Assembly (NCBI GenBank): GCA_000320545.1
Contig: ADNK01000042.1
Coordinates: 1 to 46,821, forward strand
Direction of reading: 5' to 3'
Source: Bigelowiella natans CCMP2755
Taxonomy: Eukaryota > Cercozoa > Chlorarachniophyceae
Length of the DNA: 46,821 bases
Positions 13,692 through 26,000 of this stretch are shown here, in pieces; position 1 is the first letter of the stretch; every line of letters begins with the position of its first letter. A program made the position numbers and the translations under genes. The notes beneath the pieces are model-generated. The model did no database searches and had not been told where the DNA came from. It was given only the letters and a program-made list of their open reading frames with translations.

Positions 13692-16167
13692 TACTACCGC
13701 TCAGTGCATCATATGGTCGCATACCTCTCTAAATGTCCCACGCTCTCTGCTACCTAAAACAGATACGAGGGATTGCTCTGCACTGTCTGCGAGGATGGCT
13801 ACGGTTGCTTTAGAAAGAAGATTTGATGGTTCTGAAGAGAAATTGAGGGTGAAGGAGCTTCAGGATGATGCCTTCGGAAAAACCGAAAGGATAAACCACA
13901 ACTCATTCTTCATAAATATAGGTCGATCTGGACGGTCTGAGTGCCCAAAATGCAAGGACAAAGCCCATAGTATAGCTGCATTCGTTGCTTTATGGGTCTT
14001 GGTCTTTGTAGCTGGGATAGGTATTTTATGATCAGGAAGCTCATTATCATCATGTTGTATCATAACTTATGCGACATCTCAAGAGCTGCCCATGTTCCGA
14101 ATCATCGCCGAAGATAATCGTCGATAATCGACGATTATCGTAAACACTGCTACTTGCATAAATGACACAAAACGATCAGACAATCAGGCACAGTATGCAC
14201 GCATGTACGTACGCACACATCCAACCCAATCTACCCTATCGAATCTTCAGGCTTGGCCTTTTTGAATCTTCTCTCCGCCAAAGACTCGGTGAAGGATCCG
14301 CACGCACTGTGCAACTTTTCAGTCGCGGTGATTCTGGTAAAGATTGCAATGAACACGGCGCAGTTCAATGCGATCGCTGCAACCTTTGATTATGACTGGC
14401 CTAAACCCGTGAAGGCTGTTCTCTCCGCTGAATCGGTCATTAATCACCAAGAGCATCAAACAGCACACAGCTCTGTGGCTGGCGCGTTGGTAGATGATAC
14501 ATAGTCTATCATCAATATGACTGTGTGTTCTCCTCGTCTCCAATTCCCTCCCCCCTCTTGGCTGTTTTCCCAACGACGACAGATCCTCGGAGCCCAGATG
14601 GTGGAGTACGTCTCGACGAGCTGCTTGCGAAACGGCTGGATCAGCTGGGTGTATATCGACACGATGTTTTGGGCGTCGATGCCCCCCGGTTTTCTCCTGC
14701 TCGCTTTTGTAACGGTGGTGCTCTTTGAGAGGCTCAGTGGCCACGCCATGGGTATAGTCAACTATCGAAGCAAGCATCGGCGCCATAGGAGGAAATCGCA
14801 AACACTGATGGCTGCAGGCAATAAGGAGACCAAATTTGAGGAGGCCAAATGGGCGCGGCAGCAGGCCCACCGTGATAGTGACAATCCCCTGAATCAGCAG
14901 AAACTTCGGGAGCGCGTGGGTACTCCTCTGTTCCGAGGGAAGAAAAGGGTGACTCCGAAGGGCAGTAGAACGCCTTCTCACAAGTACATCTCGCTCACCC
15001 CGCGGACTCGCGTGAAGACCTGGAGGTACGCGTGGTTCTGGGCGGCGTACATGTCGCTGTTTTTGTACGTCTACCCCGCGCTGGTGAGGCAAACCTTCAT
15101 TGTGTTCCAGTGTTACAGTGTTGGGTCGAGCAAGGACCTCTACCTGCAGATCCAAATGACAGAAAAGTGCTTCCATGGCGATCACTTAACATATGGCCTC
15201 GGTTATTTCAATCATCTGTTGATTTCTATCTGCCTTCCCCCTTATTTCCGTTCCATAATCTTTGCCTGCGTTTTGCTTTTTAACTTTGATGTGTCAGTCG
15301 TTTGTGTTTCATAACATCTCGACATATATCCTCATCTTCTCTCCTGTTTTTTGACCACTTTCTTCGAACGTTACGCGCATCATGAATGACCCCCAAAAAG
15401 GTATCGGCATTCCGATGATGATCATGTACGTCATCGGGTTTCCACTCGTGTCCCTGTGGCTACTCGTCCAAAACCGTGACAACATGTGGATCCGCTGGAA
15501 GAAAGAAAGCAATATCGATAAGACGCAAAAGGACGCACGGATGATCAAGAGTCTTCCGCTCTTCGTCTTGTTCTTCGGCTACAAGGAGAGCTACTTCTGG
15601 TACGAGATCCTCATACTGCTCAGGAAGGTCTCTATCTTAGTGGTGGCAAGCTTCCTCGTATCCCCGATCACCAAGGCAGCGATGAGCATTCTCCTCGTCG
15701 TAATCATGCTCATCCTGCAGGTCAAGTGCATGCCATGGAACAGTGACTTCTGCAACATTGCGGAGATTTTGGGGCTGACGACCTCCTTCATGACGTACTT
15801 TGTTGGCCAGTTCCTGTACTTCGACGCATACGAGAACTACCGTACGATGGTTTCGGCGACAATCGTGGCCGTCAACATTGCCTTCTTCCTCTGGATGGGC
15901 TGTAGCATTCTCTACAAGGTCACTCACGTGACGATCGAGAAACAGATCAACAGAATAAAAAACAGGTTCTCGATGGAGAAGATCACGGAGGAGGCGGGGG
16001 GTCTGGAAGAGACGAAAGCAGCAGCAAGGAAGGATGATGTGCCACAACTGCCTCCAGGACATGGTTGTGGATTTTGTCTTCCTCACCATAAAATGATTTC
16101 ACTGATAAAGCTGATAATGTTGGCAATAACTTATACGTAACAATGCAATATGCAATACGTGTGTGTC

Positions 16168-16212
<45 letters not shown>

Positions 16213-17021
16213 GAAAGAGAGAGAGAGAGTGAAGGGGGCGCGGGGCATGAATACATTGAATCACGTTGCTCTTGCTCAACCTGCTTTCAGGTAAGGAAGA
16301 TCTTGTGATAGAGATGGCAGCTGCCGCGGCAAAAAGCTGTTATGTTCCACCTAGAATTGAGACTGTCACCTCAGTTGCCTCAGTTGCAGAGGAAAGCGAT
16401 GCCAAGGACACTGAATGCGAAGGATCACATCCCTCCAGTGCGACATCAATGGTGCAAGATTTAAAGAACGTCTCGTTTTCGAACGTCCCTCTGTGGAAAA
16501 GTAAAAAAAAATATGCAATGCGAAACATCATACCATGGAATGTGAGCAGCAATGTGCCTGACATTCTCATGTCCGATCACACATCCGCCTTTGTTCGTGC
16601 CTCATTTATCATGAGGATGATCTTCGCAATATTCTCACAATCTGAGAGATGATGTCAATGACGATGATGGTAGGGTCTTCTCAACAAACGCTGCAAGCTC
16701 TAGAGATCCATGCGAGTTACAGCAGAAAGAAGAACATGACAGACGAGCTCGTAATGAACGACGGAAATGGTTGTGAGAATGACCAGGCCAAAAGAGACAG
16801 ACGTGCAGTGAGAAAGGCGCAAAAAAAAGCAATTAACGAAAGGGTAGCTGCATTACGTATTGAGGCAGCGGGAATTTCCCAGAATAAGGTGCAGTCGCTG
16901 GAGTAAAGAATAATTGATAACATAGGCCACACATGCTGATGTTGCAACACACACACACACACACACATATATGCACTCACACAACACGCACATGTACATG
17001 CATACAAATTGTACATGCGTA

Positions 17022-17060
<39 letters not shown>

Positions 17061-17233
17061 GCTGCTTCAAAACTCATGTTGTTCCATCGCCAAAAAATCA
17101 TTTTCTGCAGAATCCGAAGACGGCAACTGACCTCACCCTGACTCGAGTCATGGGACTACAGCAAGAACGACCGAAATTGAGGATGCATGTAGCAATGAAG
17201 CACTTCCAGATGAACTACGAAGACCTTGGATAG
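8929..17233 (+). CDS. Multidomain receptor-like protein: propeller-like repeats, CUB, Cys-rich repeats, multi-pass membrane region
   Basis: About 21 exons give a protein near 1630 residues. Exon 1 (8929-8965) plus the start of exon 2 encode a signal peptide (MFWRLLLLGLVLGFVAC). A Pro/Ser/Thr linker follows, then residues about 90-480 carry six or more repeats of the form (hydrophobic)-Y/F-C-x-P ... K-I-(D/N)-T, resembling a beta-propeller. A second PT linker (10996-11123) leads to a CUB-like domain (about 528-637; RFPKFDVRDGDYLYIKEG and FWSTDEANFGAGW). Next are ephrin-receptor-type Cys repeats (CGDCPAGKFQ, SACSLCPAGS). From residue about 900 there are several membrane helices (IAAFVALWVLVFVAGIG onward; YEILILLRKVSILVVASFLV), a module known from many protist receptor-like proteins. 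The C-terminus (about 1414-1634) is cytosolic-looking and charged; its exon joints at 16592/16649 and 16888/17111 are my best phase-consistent choice, and a stop at 16652 is the alternative. Likely cell-surface recognition or sensing; ligand unknown. Confidence 0.82.
10564..10604. repeat. (CT)n in receptor intron
   Basis: A CT repeat lies in the intron between exons ending 10388 and starting 10688, about 85 bases before the acceptor. Similar pyrimidine-sense repeats lie in later introns of this gene at 11419-11482 (CT), 11950-12009 (CA then TA) and 13649-13689 (CA). A GT repeat lies at 16168-16206 in the intron before exon 16291, and one more at 17025-17056. Confidence 0.9.
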
Positions 17234-17353
17234 CTCCATGTTTGGTGTGACATTGATACAAAGTTTACATTATGTGTCACCTCATCATTAAGAAACTTAG
17301 TTGTTTCGCCTAGTTGTGAATTGATTTGCACAACCAACAAGACATTTATAGCT

Positions 17354-17900
17354 TTACGAATGTACCGTGCTGCCTCCCCCCCCCCAGGCGCCACCTGTTG
17401 CTGCTGCACCTAAAGCACAACATGCTCTATTTATTACTTGGTCAAAAAGAGCAGTAATAGTAATATTTACACCTGTCATCGCAGCCGTAACTGCCTTTAA
17501 AACCCCCGCACAAATAGCAGGTAATACAGTTCTTTGAATAGAAGTTATTGTAGAATTTAGTTTTCTATCTGATGATTCAACAAGACACTCATCTCTAATA
17601 AATTGTTTCTCTTTATTTTTAACATTACCACCTGGAAATTCACTGTGAGTAACAATGTTTGAAAAATCAGGATTGCAATTTGAACCTGCTGTCCACCAAT
17701 TAGTTTTTGATTGACACATTTGCAATTTGCTTTCAGAAGTTCCCAATGTCCTCTGCATCATCAAAGGTATCTCTTCTTGGACCACTTGCAGAATCAAATG
17801 GATTCTTACCAGAACCTTTCAAACCTGAACTTGATGATTTAGAAAACGCGTCATCTGCTGCTGAAAACATCTCTTGTAGTCCCTGCAATGATCCTTCCAT
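17354..17900 (-). pseudogene. Composition-shifted ORF pair in overlapping frames, unidentified
   Basis: A minus-strand frame opens with ATG at 17898-17900, reads 55 codons rich in Ser, Asp, Gly and Lys, and stops at 17733-17735. A second frame, shifted one base forward, overlaps it and continues to 17354; it carries several Cys and a hydrophobic stretch (AICAGVLKAVTAAM ... NITITALFD). Codons end mostly in A or T (TTA, AAT, AAA, TCA), unlike the G/C-ending exons next door, and there are no good splice signals. The downstream end runs into a C/G homopolymer at about 17378-17388. I do not recognise the protein. It could be a decayed insertion of viral or other mobile origin, or a two-exon gene; the first is inference from composition only. 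Confidence 0.4.
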
Positions 17901-17919
17901 TGTTGGTCTTGTGTGATGT

Positions 17920-18840
17920 CGCTAGCAACAGCGAAGGCGTCATGGTCAAGTCTGCAATTGTGGCTGTGCAGCAGCGACTTTTGCATGCCAGGAGACTTTG
18001 TATGCTGCTTTGATGTGCTACGTGCATGCTAGCCCAACTAGCCAACACGGAAGTCAACCCACCTTGCTAGCTTGTGTTTGCCAAACATCCACAGCATCGA
18101 TCGTGTGCCATTGAATGCCAATGTGTGGCGATGCACATGCCACATTGGCGCGCTGCATTTAGCTTTGCATCACATAGCTAGATAGAGCTCATTGACATGA
18201 AGACAGCGTCGATCATGCACATCCAATGGATCTAGAGATGTGCACGTGCGTGGCGCTGTGGCTAGTTGGTAGACGACATGTTGCTCATCACACGCGCACG
18301 CTTTGCAACACTAGAACATCCAAACAGTGCATGCTGTGTCGCGCCACTGTCTGTGCAGCTCTGGAGCTGTGCTAGTGTGATGAGACGGCACCTGCTACAC
18401 CAGCACAGATCGACGACAGATCCACATATGACACTTCATGTTGGCTTGTGTAGCAGAGCGCTACTAGCGCTAGCCATGGCTAGAGAGCCACATGCATGCT
18501 AGCATGCTTGTTGTCAGAGGCATCTAGCTAGCTAGCATGCGCAGGCCTAGAGCTAGTAGAGGTGCAGCTAGCTAGCTAGGTGCGTCGTAGGCTAGCAGGC
18601 TAGCTAGCTAGCTAGCTGCATGCGCAACGAGCGCGTGTAATCACAATAACTATAGACCACTTATAGCTAGCTAGACCGTGCAAATAAGTCGAAGCGTGCG
18701 CAATTTGACATCGCATTCAAGCGCATTGGCGGTGCTAACAAGTCGATGTCTGACGCATGACGTCCGTACGAGATGTGCAGACTCTCGTGCCATACTAGCA
18801 TAGCACGTGAGAGCACGAAATACTGTTTCAACACCATGCC
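17920..18840. repeat. CTAG/GCATGC-rich island in convergent spacer
   Basis: This stretch between the receptor gene and the PX gene, both ending towards it, has no credible coding exon. It is rich in GCTAGC, CTAGCTAG, GCATGC and GATGCACATG words, densest at 18470-18680. The 12-mer AATCTAGCAATG was not seen here. Bases 18841-19261 are ordinary AT-richer spacer. Confidence 0.65.
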
Positions 18841-19261
18841 TTGCGAAATGAATGTCTAGCGGTGTCGTCATTGGTATTAGGCAATATGCAACTAAAGATT
18901 ATCGAGAAGTCGATGCACTCGTCGGGATTCAATACATCTTTAAGGCAACTGGTCACACAAACGAATGCATATGGTTGTTACGCAAGTCACAAGGGATCGG
19001 ATCAAATACTGCAAGTGCTGTGTTGATAACAGTACATGTTACTTTCAAATCTAGATAATACATACGCAGATGTATCGACAAAATTTCGATGTCGCAAATA
19101 AGTTTTAAGGTGCAATCGCGTTAAATTTGTAGTAAATAAATACTAAATACTGAGAAAATCTCAGCAACGGAAGGTTATTTTGTAGTAATGAGTTTATTGA
19201 ACTAGAAATCGCCAACCAGGTAAAATTTCGACGAAGTGCTGTACATTTGAGCCCTCCTTTG

Positions 19262-20402
19262 CTAAGACGTAGCGCGTGACCTCTTTTTTATTCCTGCCCT
19301 GTTCGAGCCTCCCGGCACTAGTGCAGCCATTTCTGCCGTGAGATTCATGAATCTTCGAAATGGCTGCATTTTTAACACCCCAGGTACGAGAATTAATTCA
19401 TTGATGAATATATGTAATTGAGCTTGTCTCTTCGCAGGGTCTATTCTGAACCACGATTTAGGAGGAAGCTGCGGGACTTTAACACCGAGATTAGTAAGAT
19501 CATTCGCTAGCTGAAAATTGAAGATTGTGAGACGCAGAAAGTTACGAAACATGAAAGTATTCCCACCTTCTCAAATGCGGAGTATCGCCGAAGAAGAGAC
19601 CATTTTAATGTCATTCGGCGACCATCAAGTTGATTCAGTGTGGTACAGAACTCCACCATGATGCGATGCATGACGACACCGGCCTTTGAAACTGCCCACC
19701 CGAGCTGTGAAAGGTTAATATTTTATGTTGTGCATATTAAGGCAAGCAAATGAATGAAGGAACCTTCGGATTATCGGGCATCCTCACAGAAATAGGAGCA
19801 CGCTTGTTCAAATCCAGCGTTCGTCTTACTTTTTTATCTTGTTGTGGTGTTCGTGATGTCCTCTTCTGGGGGGCCGACTCGTACATATCTTTGAAGTGCT
19901 CGTTTGCTTCAGCTTCATCCACAACAGATGACAAATGTTTGTTTTCAGCTTCTAGCATTTTTATTAAAGTATCCTTCTCGTAGATGGCCTTCTCTGCTTT
20001 GGATAGTTTTGCTTCGAGTTCAGCAATCTTCTCTTGATGCAGCACCAGCTAAACAAACAGTGGGTTAGCAAAAACTATCGGATGCAATATTTCAAATTCA
20101 CTACCTGGTGTCTAATTGCTTCCATCATAGGTTCCTTACATTTCGGAGATGGAGAAGGAGATGGGTTGCATGAAGAAGTAGCTTCCTCACCTGCACAAAA
20201 CCAATAATTTGATCATGAAAAAACTCCGTTGCTGAAAGGTCATCATTAGAGAATGACTCCATGAAGAAAGTGTTGTTTGCTCACGTTGTTCTAGCGCCAT
20301 ACGTCCCAGGATTTCGGATATATCCTCGAAGTGGGTAGCCTTTCGGAGAGGATGAGAATCTGTCTCCATTCCCCAGTGGGTGTGAGCCAGAACGGCAGAC
20401 AT
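19262..20402 (-). CDS. PX (phox homology) domain protein with N-terminal coiled coil
   Basis: Five exons (20285-20402, 20105-20190, 19764-20048, 19567-19704, 19262-19510) join with consistent phases into about 290 residues. The start ATG is at 20400-20402. Residues about 70-125 are a Glu/Lys-rich coiled coil (EKIAELEAKLSKAEKAIYEK). The last two exons form a PX domain: WSLLRRYSAFEKL for the RR(Y/F)S-x-F motif that contacts phosphoinositide, VKVPQLPPKSWF for the proline loop, and RQAQLHIFINELI with FRRFM for the closing helices. PX proteins bind phosphoinositides on endosomal or vacuolar membranes; the coiled coil suggests dimerisation, as in sorting nexins. There is no BAR domain, and the tail after the PX is short and basic. 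Confidence 0.88.
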
Positions 20403-22343
20403 TGAATGAAAGGCAGGGGTCGACTATTGCCTTCGTCGCTGTCCTTTAAGGTACTCTTTCGTAACTGGAAGTCAGATCTAGTCTGAAAGGGTCATAATAT
20501 GGTTTTTTTGTCATGCGGCAACATTTTACAATATTTTTTTGTATGAAATCCACAGTGTTTTTATTTTTTAGGAAAGTGGAAAGCATGAAAAATGCTGTCT
20601 GATGGATTACACTAGCTTCTTATCTGGCGACGTGTTCTCTTATGTCGCAGGAATTAAACAGAGAACATTTCTTACCTTGAGAATTTTGGCCAGATGTACC
20701 TTGGCTAGAAAACTCTGTGTTTCACATAAACGTCAAGCATGTAAACATCATTTTGAATAAAATGGAGGTTCCGAAAATTCTAAGGCTGGTTTCCTTGAAT
20801 CGTTAGTGGAGCATGATACCATTCCCTACCCCCTCTGCTCTTGCCTTAAGTGTGAAAATTAGACTAGGAGAAGAAGAAAAAGAACATTAGAAATTTGCAT
20901 TTTGTTGGATCTGCATAGATATCCATGGATATCTTCACTCTTCTCCCCGCATTTCGCTCCTTCTTGTTTCAATGTTGTCAGAAAATGCCGGGATTGAAAC
21001 TGGATCACGGGGATTGCTGCAAAGAAAATGCCGTTCTGCAGGGTTTTGCTTCACCTCATCGATTGTTCATTGTTGATGTTTCAAACGAGTCTGGTCATCC
21101 GGAGCCAAGCATTGCCGCCCGAGACTCGCACGCGTGGCTAGGGGATGGAATCATTGTTCCAAAAAATCATCATGAGACAGTTCTTCATCACGTTTGTTTG
21201 TTTGTTTGTTGTGTTTCGAACCTCAGTTTTTCTTGTCCACGCTTTGTGGTGTGCACACGGTGGCAGGGATTCACACGCACGCGACTGGCGTGCTCGTTGC
21301 CACAAACACAAACAACCGATTCAGCGATCCTGGGTGCGACCGGCATGCTAGCTTGGTTGGCGTGCACGCCGGCTTGGTTTTCATTGCTGCGTTTTTCTGC
21401 GTCTGATGGTGCATCGTCTGAACTTTGTCCCAATGGCTGAATTGCTTTGTCCCATGTCCAGACCACGCACGTTGTTTGCTGACTTGGCTGGTGCGTGTTG
21501 TGTGTGTTTCGTGCACCGACCTGGCCAACCACGCACGCGCACAGTGCGCGCTAGCACGTCGCGACGCACACACATTGTTGCACTGCAGTTCAGATGCAGA
21601 GCGATCGTGTCTCGAACCCGCGCAGCGGTTGAAGACCAGAAGAGACAAAGTGAGTGACACACAACACACACCCATGACACATGACACCGCTTGCTTTTGT
21701 GCGTCCAAGTGAGCAATTGTTCAACAATCGATCGCCAGCCAATCTAGCAATGCACGCAGGGGCACGCAAACTGAAGTTTGCAAAGATGCGCTGAGGTGGG
21801 CGCAGAGCTCTGCACGCGCGCATGCCCGCACATGGAATCTTTGTGTCCACACGAGGACATGCACAAAGACTGTGTGTCCATGTGGGCACGCCCAATGAAA
21901 GAGCCTCCCTAGCTCCTCAGCTCCGCGATTTGGCATTGCGGTGGAGAGGCATCCATCTGCAATCGTGCAGTGCCCCAGTGTCGCTCCTGACGGCAAAGAT
22001 TGACGTTGCAAACTTGCTGGTGTTCTCGCTCAGCGCTAGCAGGCCGTTCATCGATCATGTCGTTTGTGCACACCAGCAGCTGAGTGGACAAAAACAAAAA
22101 AACGCAGCATCCAGGTGTCACAGACATGCAACATGACACGTTGTGCTAGTGTGTTCTGCACACATTGTGTTGCTTTGTCCGTCGATCACAGGTTGCTGTG
22201 CGATCATTCTGATGCGTGAACATTCAGCTTGCTAGATGCTTGCAAAATGGATTCATTGTGTTTTCTTTTGTTCCGGTGCAACACACACAGCGCTGATCAA
22301 GACAGGAACAACGACAGCATTTCATGTTTTCACAAACATGTCA
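20403..22343. other. Long spacer between PX 5' end and NHL 3' end, with repeat island
   Basis: I see no supported gene here. Bases 20403-21180 are ordinary spacer and would hold the PX promoter. Bases about 21190-22320 form an island rich in CACGCACGC, GTGCACAC, GCTAGC and CTAG words, with many overlapping but unspliced open frames on both strands. It contains an exact AATCTAGCAATG at 21741-21752 and lies against the 3' end of the NHL gene. Confidence 0.6.
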
Positions 22344-25300
22344 TCAGGTTGCGGCTACTAGGCGCCGCAATCTCCTTATTCTGTTGTTGTCAGCATCTGC
22401 GACATAAATTGCACCATCAGGAGACCGACAAATCCCGCTTGGGTGCCAAAATCTGATAGGAAATAGATCAATGCACAGATTAGGAACCAAGCAACAACTT
22501 CATTAAACCTGGCTGACACTCCCCGTCCTTGCGTTAGCCCCCATGAAGTAGGTTCCCCAGCCACATCGTAAATCCTGGCTTGACCCAATGGCATCATCTC
22601 TTCTCTTGTCTCCGGATCCATTTTCTAGACATTTTTTCACGAATACATCAGCATCATCATCATCATCATTCATCATCATTCATCATTCGTTATACAGTAC
22701 AACAGCATGACGAGAGTGCGGCCGATAAGCTGCGGGAAGGAAAGCAGCACAGCAGCCCTCACCTGATGCAAGGTTGCAGTGGTCGCCTCGGGCCGGTACT
22801 CATTAGTTCCGTTACTGGTTCCGACGACATACCAAGGAACCTTTCGTTTTCGAGCTGGCAGAACACGCCGGATGGAATGGAGCGAGCTCACGAATACGGA
22901 CCTGGATTAGCATTGCAAGAGTAGATCCGCAAATGAACAGATAGGCCAAAGCGGGGGGGCATCATCAATAGATTCAAGTTTGTAATAATGAAATACCCGA
23001 CAGCGTCATTTGCAGAAGCTAAACCCGCAGGCCACAACAGTTTCTGCTGTAGACTGTACCTGAGAAACCCATCCTAAATGATGATAATGACGTGTACATC
23101 TCGTGTACATGGTACACAATTGCAATTACGGGAGTGTGGACGCCACGCCATTGGGCGATATCTTTTTTATCAAATGTCCGTAGAGTGGGAACATCAGCTC
23201 GTGCTCAGGCTCGCTCGTTACATAAATATTATCCTGATAATGATTGGGAAATGAATATATCCGAATTGACGTGATCACTTTCATGGGCAAACGATGTGTT
23301 GTTTTTGCCCGTTGTTGGGGTATTAGTTACTTTCGTATCCATCGTGATAGCGTTCGGGTTTCTAAGCATGTTTTCGCCTGGGAAAAAGCAACGTCCATTT
23401 AAAGATGCAAAATCTCTGAAGAAATCTAAACGAAGTAGGAATTCTCCAAATAGATTGAAGCTTCCTTTGTCAAAAAAATCTAATATTATCATATTTACAT
23501 GTAAGTACCTAGAGGTCCATCGGCAGCACCTGCGATGTGGTTGCCTGCGATGAGCGTTATCTACATTTTCCGTAACACGCAAAATAAAAATGCCACATAA
23601 ATATCACTTTCAAGTTCTTAGCAGCTCACAATTTCTTCAACAAACGCAGATACAGCGAAAGTTCCGGCATCATCGTGCTAGCATTTCTGATATTTTCCAT
23701 TCGTCTCTCTAGCTTACCAGGCCATCAGGACGTAAACACTTGACGGTGTGAGAGATCTGCATCATCCACAAGAATGATAATTACGAAGTGCTTACCACAG
23801 ATGGTCACACTCCTTCACATGAATGGACATTGAAGCACATAATGGGCGACAACCTTGTCTACGAAGATGAGATTGTTGTTCCGGTCACAGTAAATTCCCT
23901 TAAATATAATACACGCAGGATTTATTTTGAATGTATAGTTTTTCATTTTAGCATCAAATATCTAAGACCGCAGGAGAAATCTTGTCCTTTTCGAATACGG
24001 GTTTCGTGCCGCGGTAGCTATTTGCCCCGACCACGGTGGTTACGATCCTGAGTAGCAATGTTGTAGACAATTGTGCGGCAGCAGCAGCAGAATATTAATA
24101 TCGTAAATTCTTAAAATGGAAAAATTCCATGAGCGAAAACACACACCCTTCGGAGATCTTCCTAATAACTTCATTTCCACGATCCGTCACGTAGACATTG
24201 CCATTTCTATCCGCTGCTATATGTGTGGGGCGGTCGAACAGTGCCACTGAGCACGGCCCGTCTCGATAGCTACATAAATCGTGATGGCACCATACAGCTT
24301 AATTTTAGCTGCGCCATTTTAGGTCCTCAAAGGGTTCAAAGTATCAGTTATTGGCAATCAATATGGGTACCCAAACTCAGCTTTGGTGCTCCCTGCTAAT
24401 GTCGTCACCTGCACGGGAAGAGATTATTCTATTACAAGGTTTTCGTGAGGATCAATTGAATATGAACGTACCACGCCATTCGAGGTCAAATGTCTTACTC
24501 TGTTTCCTAGCACCTCAGCGATTACCACCCCCCCCCTTTCTACTGGCACAATGGCCACGTCAGATGGGCTTCGAAACCGTGCACGCTGTTTTAAAGAGAA
24601 ATTTCAATGATTTTTTTGTGTGACATGCTTTTGAATGCGGAGTGGTACGTTTGCTGGGCCATCACAATCTCCATTGCCATAGCCTGCAAAATCTCCGGCA
24701 CCGCATATCGTGTCCACGACCCATCCTCTAACACAGAAATGTGTCAGGAAACGCAAGAACAGCCGCAAATGTGTGTGTCTGCCGGGTTGAATACCGTACT
24801 TTTGGTACTTAGCTTTCTCAGGATGCTTTTGTCCCTCTTTGATCTCTTTGCGGAGATACTTCTGGTATGTTGAGGGTTGATGAATTCACTACGCGGTGCA
24901 GGCAGGAAAAAGACGTATTGAAATCTTACAAAGAACAGCTTCTTTCCTGGCACGCCATCGTCGGTTTCCACACTGACCTGTGCATGAGGAGACGAGCCAG
25001 AACAAAATAATTCAAAATTTGGAAAATATATATCGTATTGTATGATCTAAACCCCACTTGCCATCAAAGTTGAACATGTATATCATCGAGTGCAACCTCT
25101 TCCACGTCTGTTTCGCCGCAATATGGAGGACCGTATGGGCGGTCGCGCCCAGCTTGCTCTAGCTCCTCAACACCAGCGCTCTTGAAAATTAATCAAACAT
25201 CATGGCGACGAGATTAAGAGAGACTGATTTCCGTGTGAATAAATTCGTAAACCACCACAAGAAAGGCAAATCACATGGGAAAAACGCACCTCTGGAAGCC

Positions 25301-25650
25301 CATACTGCTCTCGAATTGTAGGCTCCCCTTGAGCAGTTACACCCCTGGGCACAAATGCCTTGAAGCCAGCATCATTGTCTAGCTCTTCGGGGAAATCATC
25401 AAAACGTAGATCCGAGACATCGCCATCATCTGCCCGAGGACAACGTTATCATCAAGACGAACCGCCGCCTCGATTCGAACGAGTACGAGAACAAACCTTC
25501 TGCTTTGCTATGGCATCCAGCTTCATTCGATGTTGGTCCTATGGAGATTCGCTCTGGGGAGGGGTCGATCAGGTGAAATAGGCCTATGGTCGCATACACA
25601 AGAGCTGCAGCCACGAGTATACGTCGTCGTGCTTTCGCAGTGGGCATCAT
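22344..25650 (-). CDS. NHL-repeat protein with N-terminal membrane anchor
   Basis: About 20 exons (first 25497-25650, last from 22344). The start ATG (25648-25650) precedes a basic flank and one hydrophobic helix (RRRILVAAALVYATIGLFHLI), a signal anchor. An acidic spacer follows, then repeated NHL blades: ARFRSPSDVAI with VVIAEVLGNRVRHLTSNG; VTTLAGSTKAEFG with FDRPTHIAADRNGNVYVTD; NNNLIFVDKISHTVKCLRPDG; TLIAGNHIAGAADGPL; NIYVTSE ... IKKISPNGVASTL; and finally ARFWHPSGI with GAIYVADADNNRIRRL. This is the usual (A/x)-F-x-x-P-x-G-(I/V) ... (I/V)-Y-V-(A/T)-D pattern of a six-bladed propeller. It ends VAAT at 22344. The joints between 22650 and 23130 are uncertain. NHL propellers bind proteins, RNA or small ligands; the role here is unknown, and the propeller is probably lumenal or extracellular. 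Confidence 0.85.
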
Positions 25651-26000
25651 CGGCTTGCGTGACGACAATTAAGTGTGCGGTAATCCAGACCAAAAGAAAC
25701 GGCCAGACGCAGCTGCTGCTTACGAGAAGGCCCTGATCTCCTTTATTCTCCTGGGTATTATGCGCCCGACGTCCCGACGATCCGTTCGTATCATCACCAC
25801 CACCATCATCATCATCATCATCATCATCCTCATCGCATCTGAAGAACCATTTTAAATATGATTAAGTCGTTAAGTGCTCGCTTCTGGCTGCTTGATCGAA
25901 TCACATTCGACAGAAACCACGCGATTTTTATGGTATTCGCATGCCTCTGTGAGGCGTTAGCATAGAATCGGCCTACATTATTTGAACAATTATGTAATAG
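25651..26000. promoter_or_regulatory. Divergent spacer between NHL and hydrolase-fold genes
   Basis: The spacer separates two 5' ends. It holds an ATC/ACC microsatellite at about 25797-25832. The first exon and start codon of the rightward gene are probably in this region, but I could not place them. Confidence 0.4.

Noticed and set aside
18266-19058. Open frames in the 18-19 kb spacer
   Set aside because: They are CTAG-type repeat DNA and flanking sequence with no coding signature.
20925-22150. Many open frames on both strands in the GTGCACGC-rich island
   Set aside because: Frames overlap on all strands because the sequence is short-word repetitive. None shows a family motif or phase-consistent splice sites.
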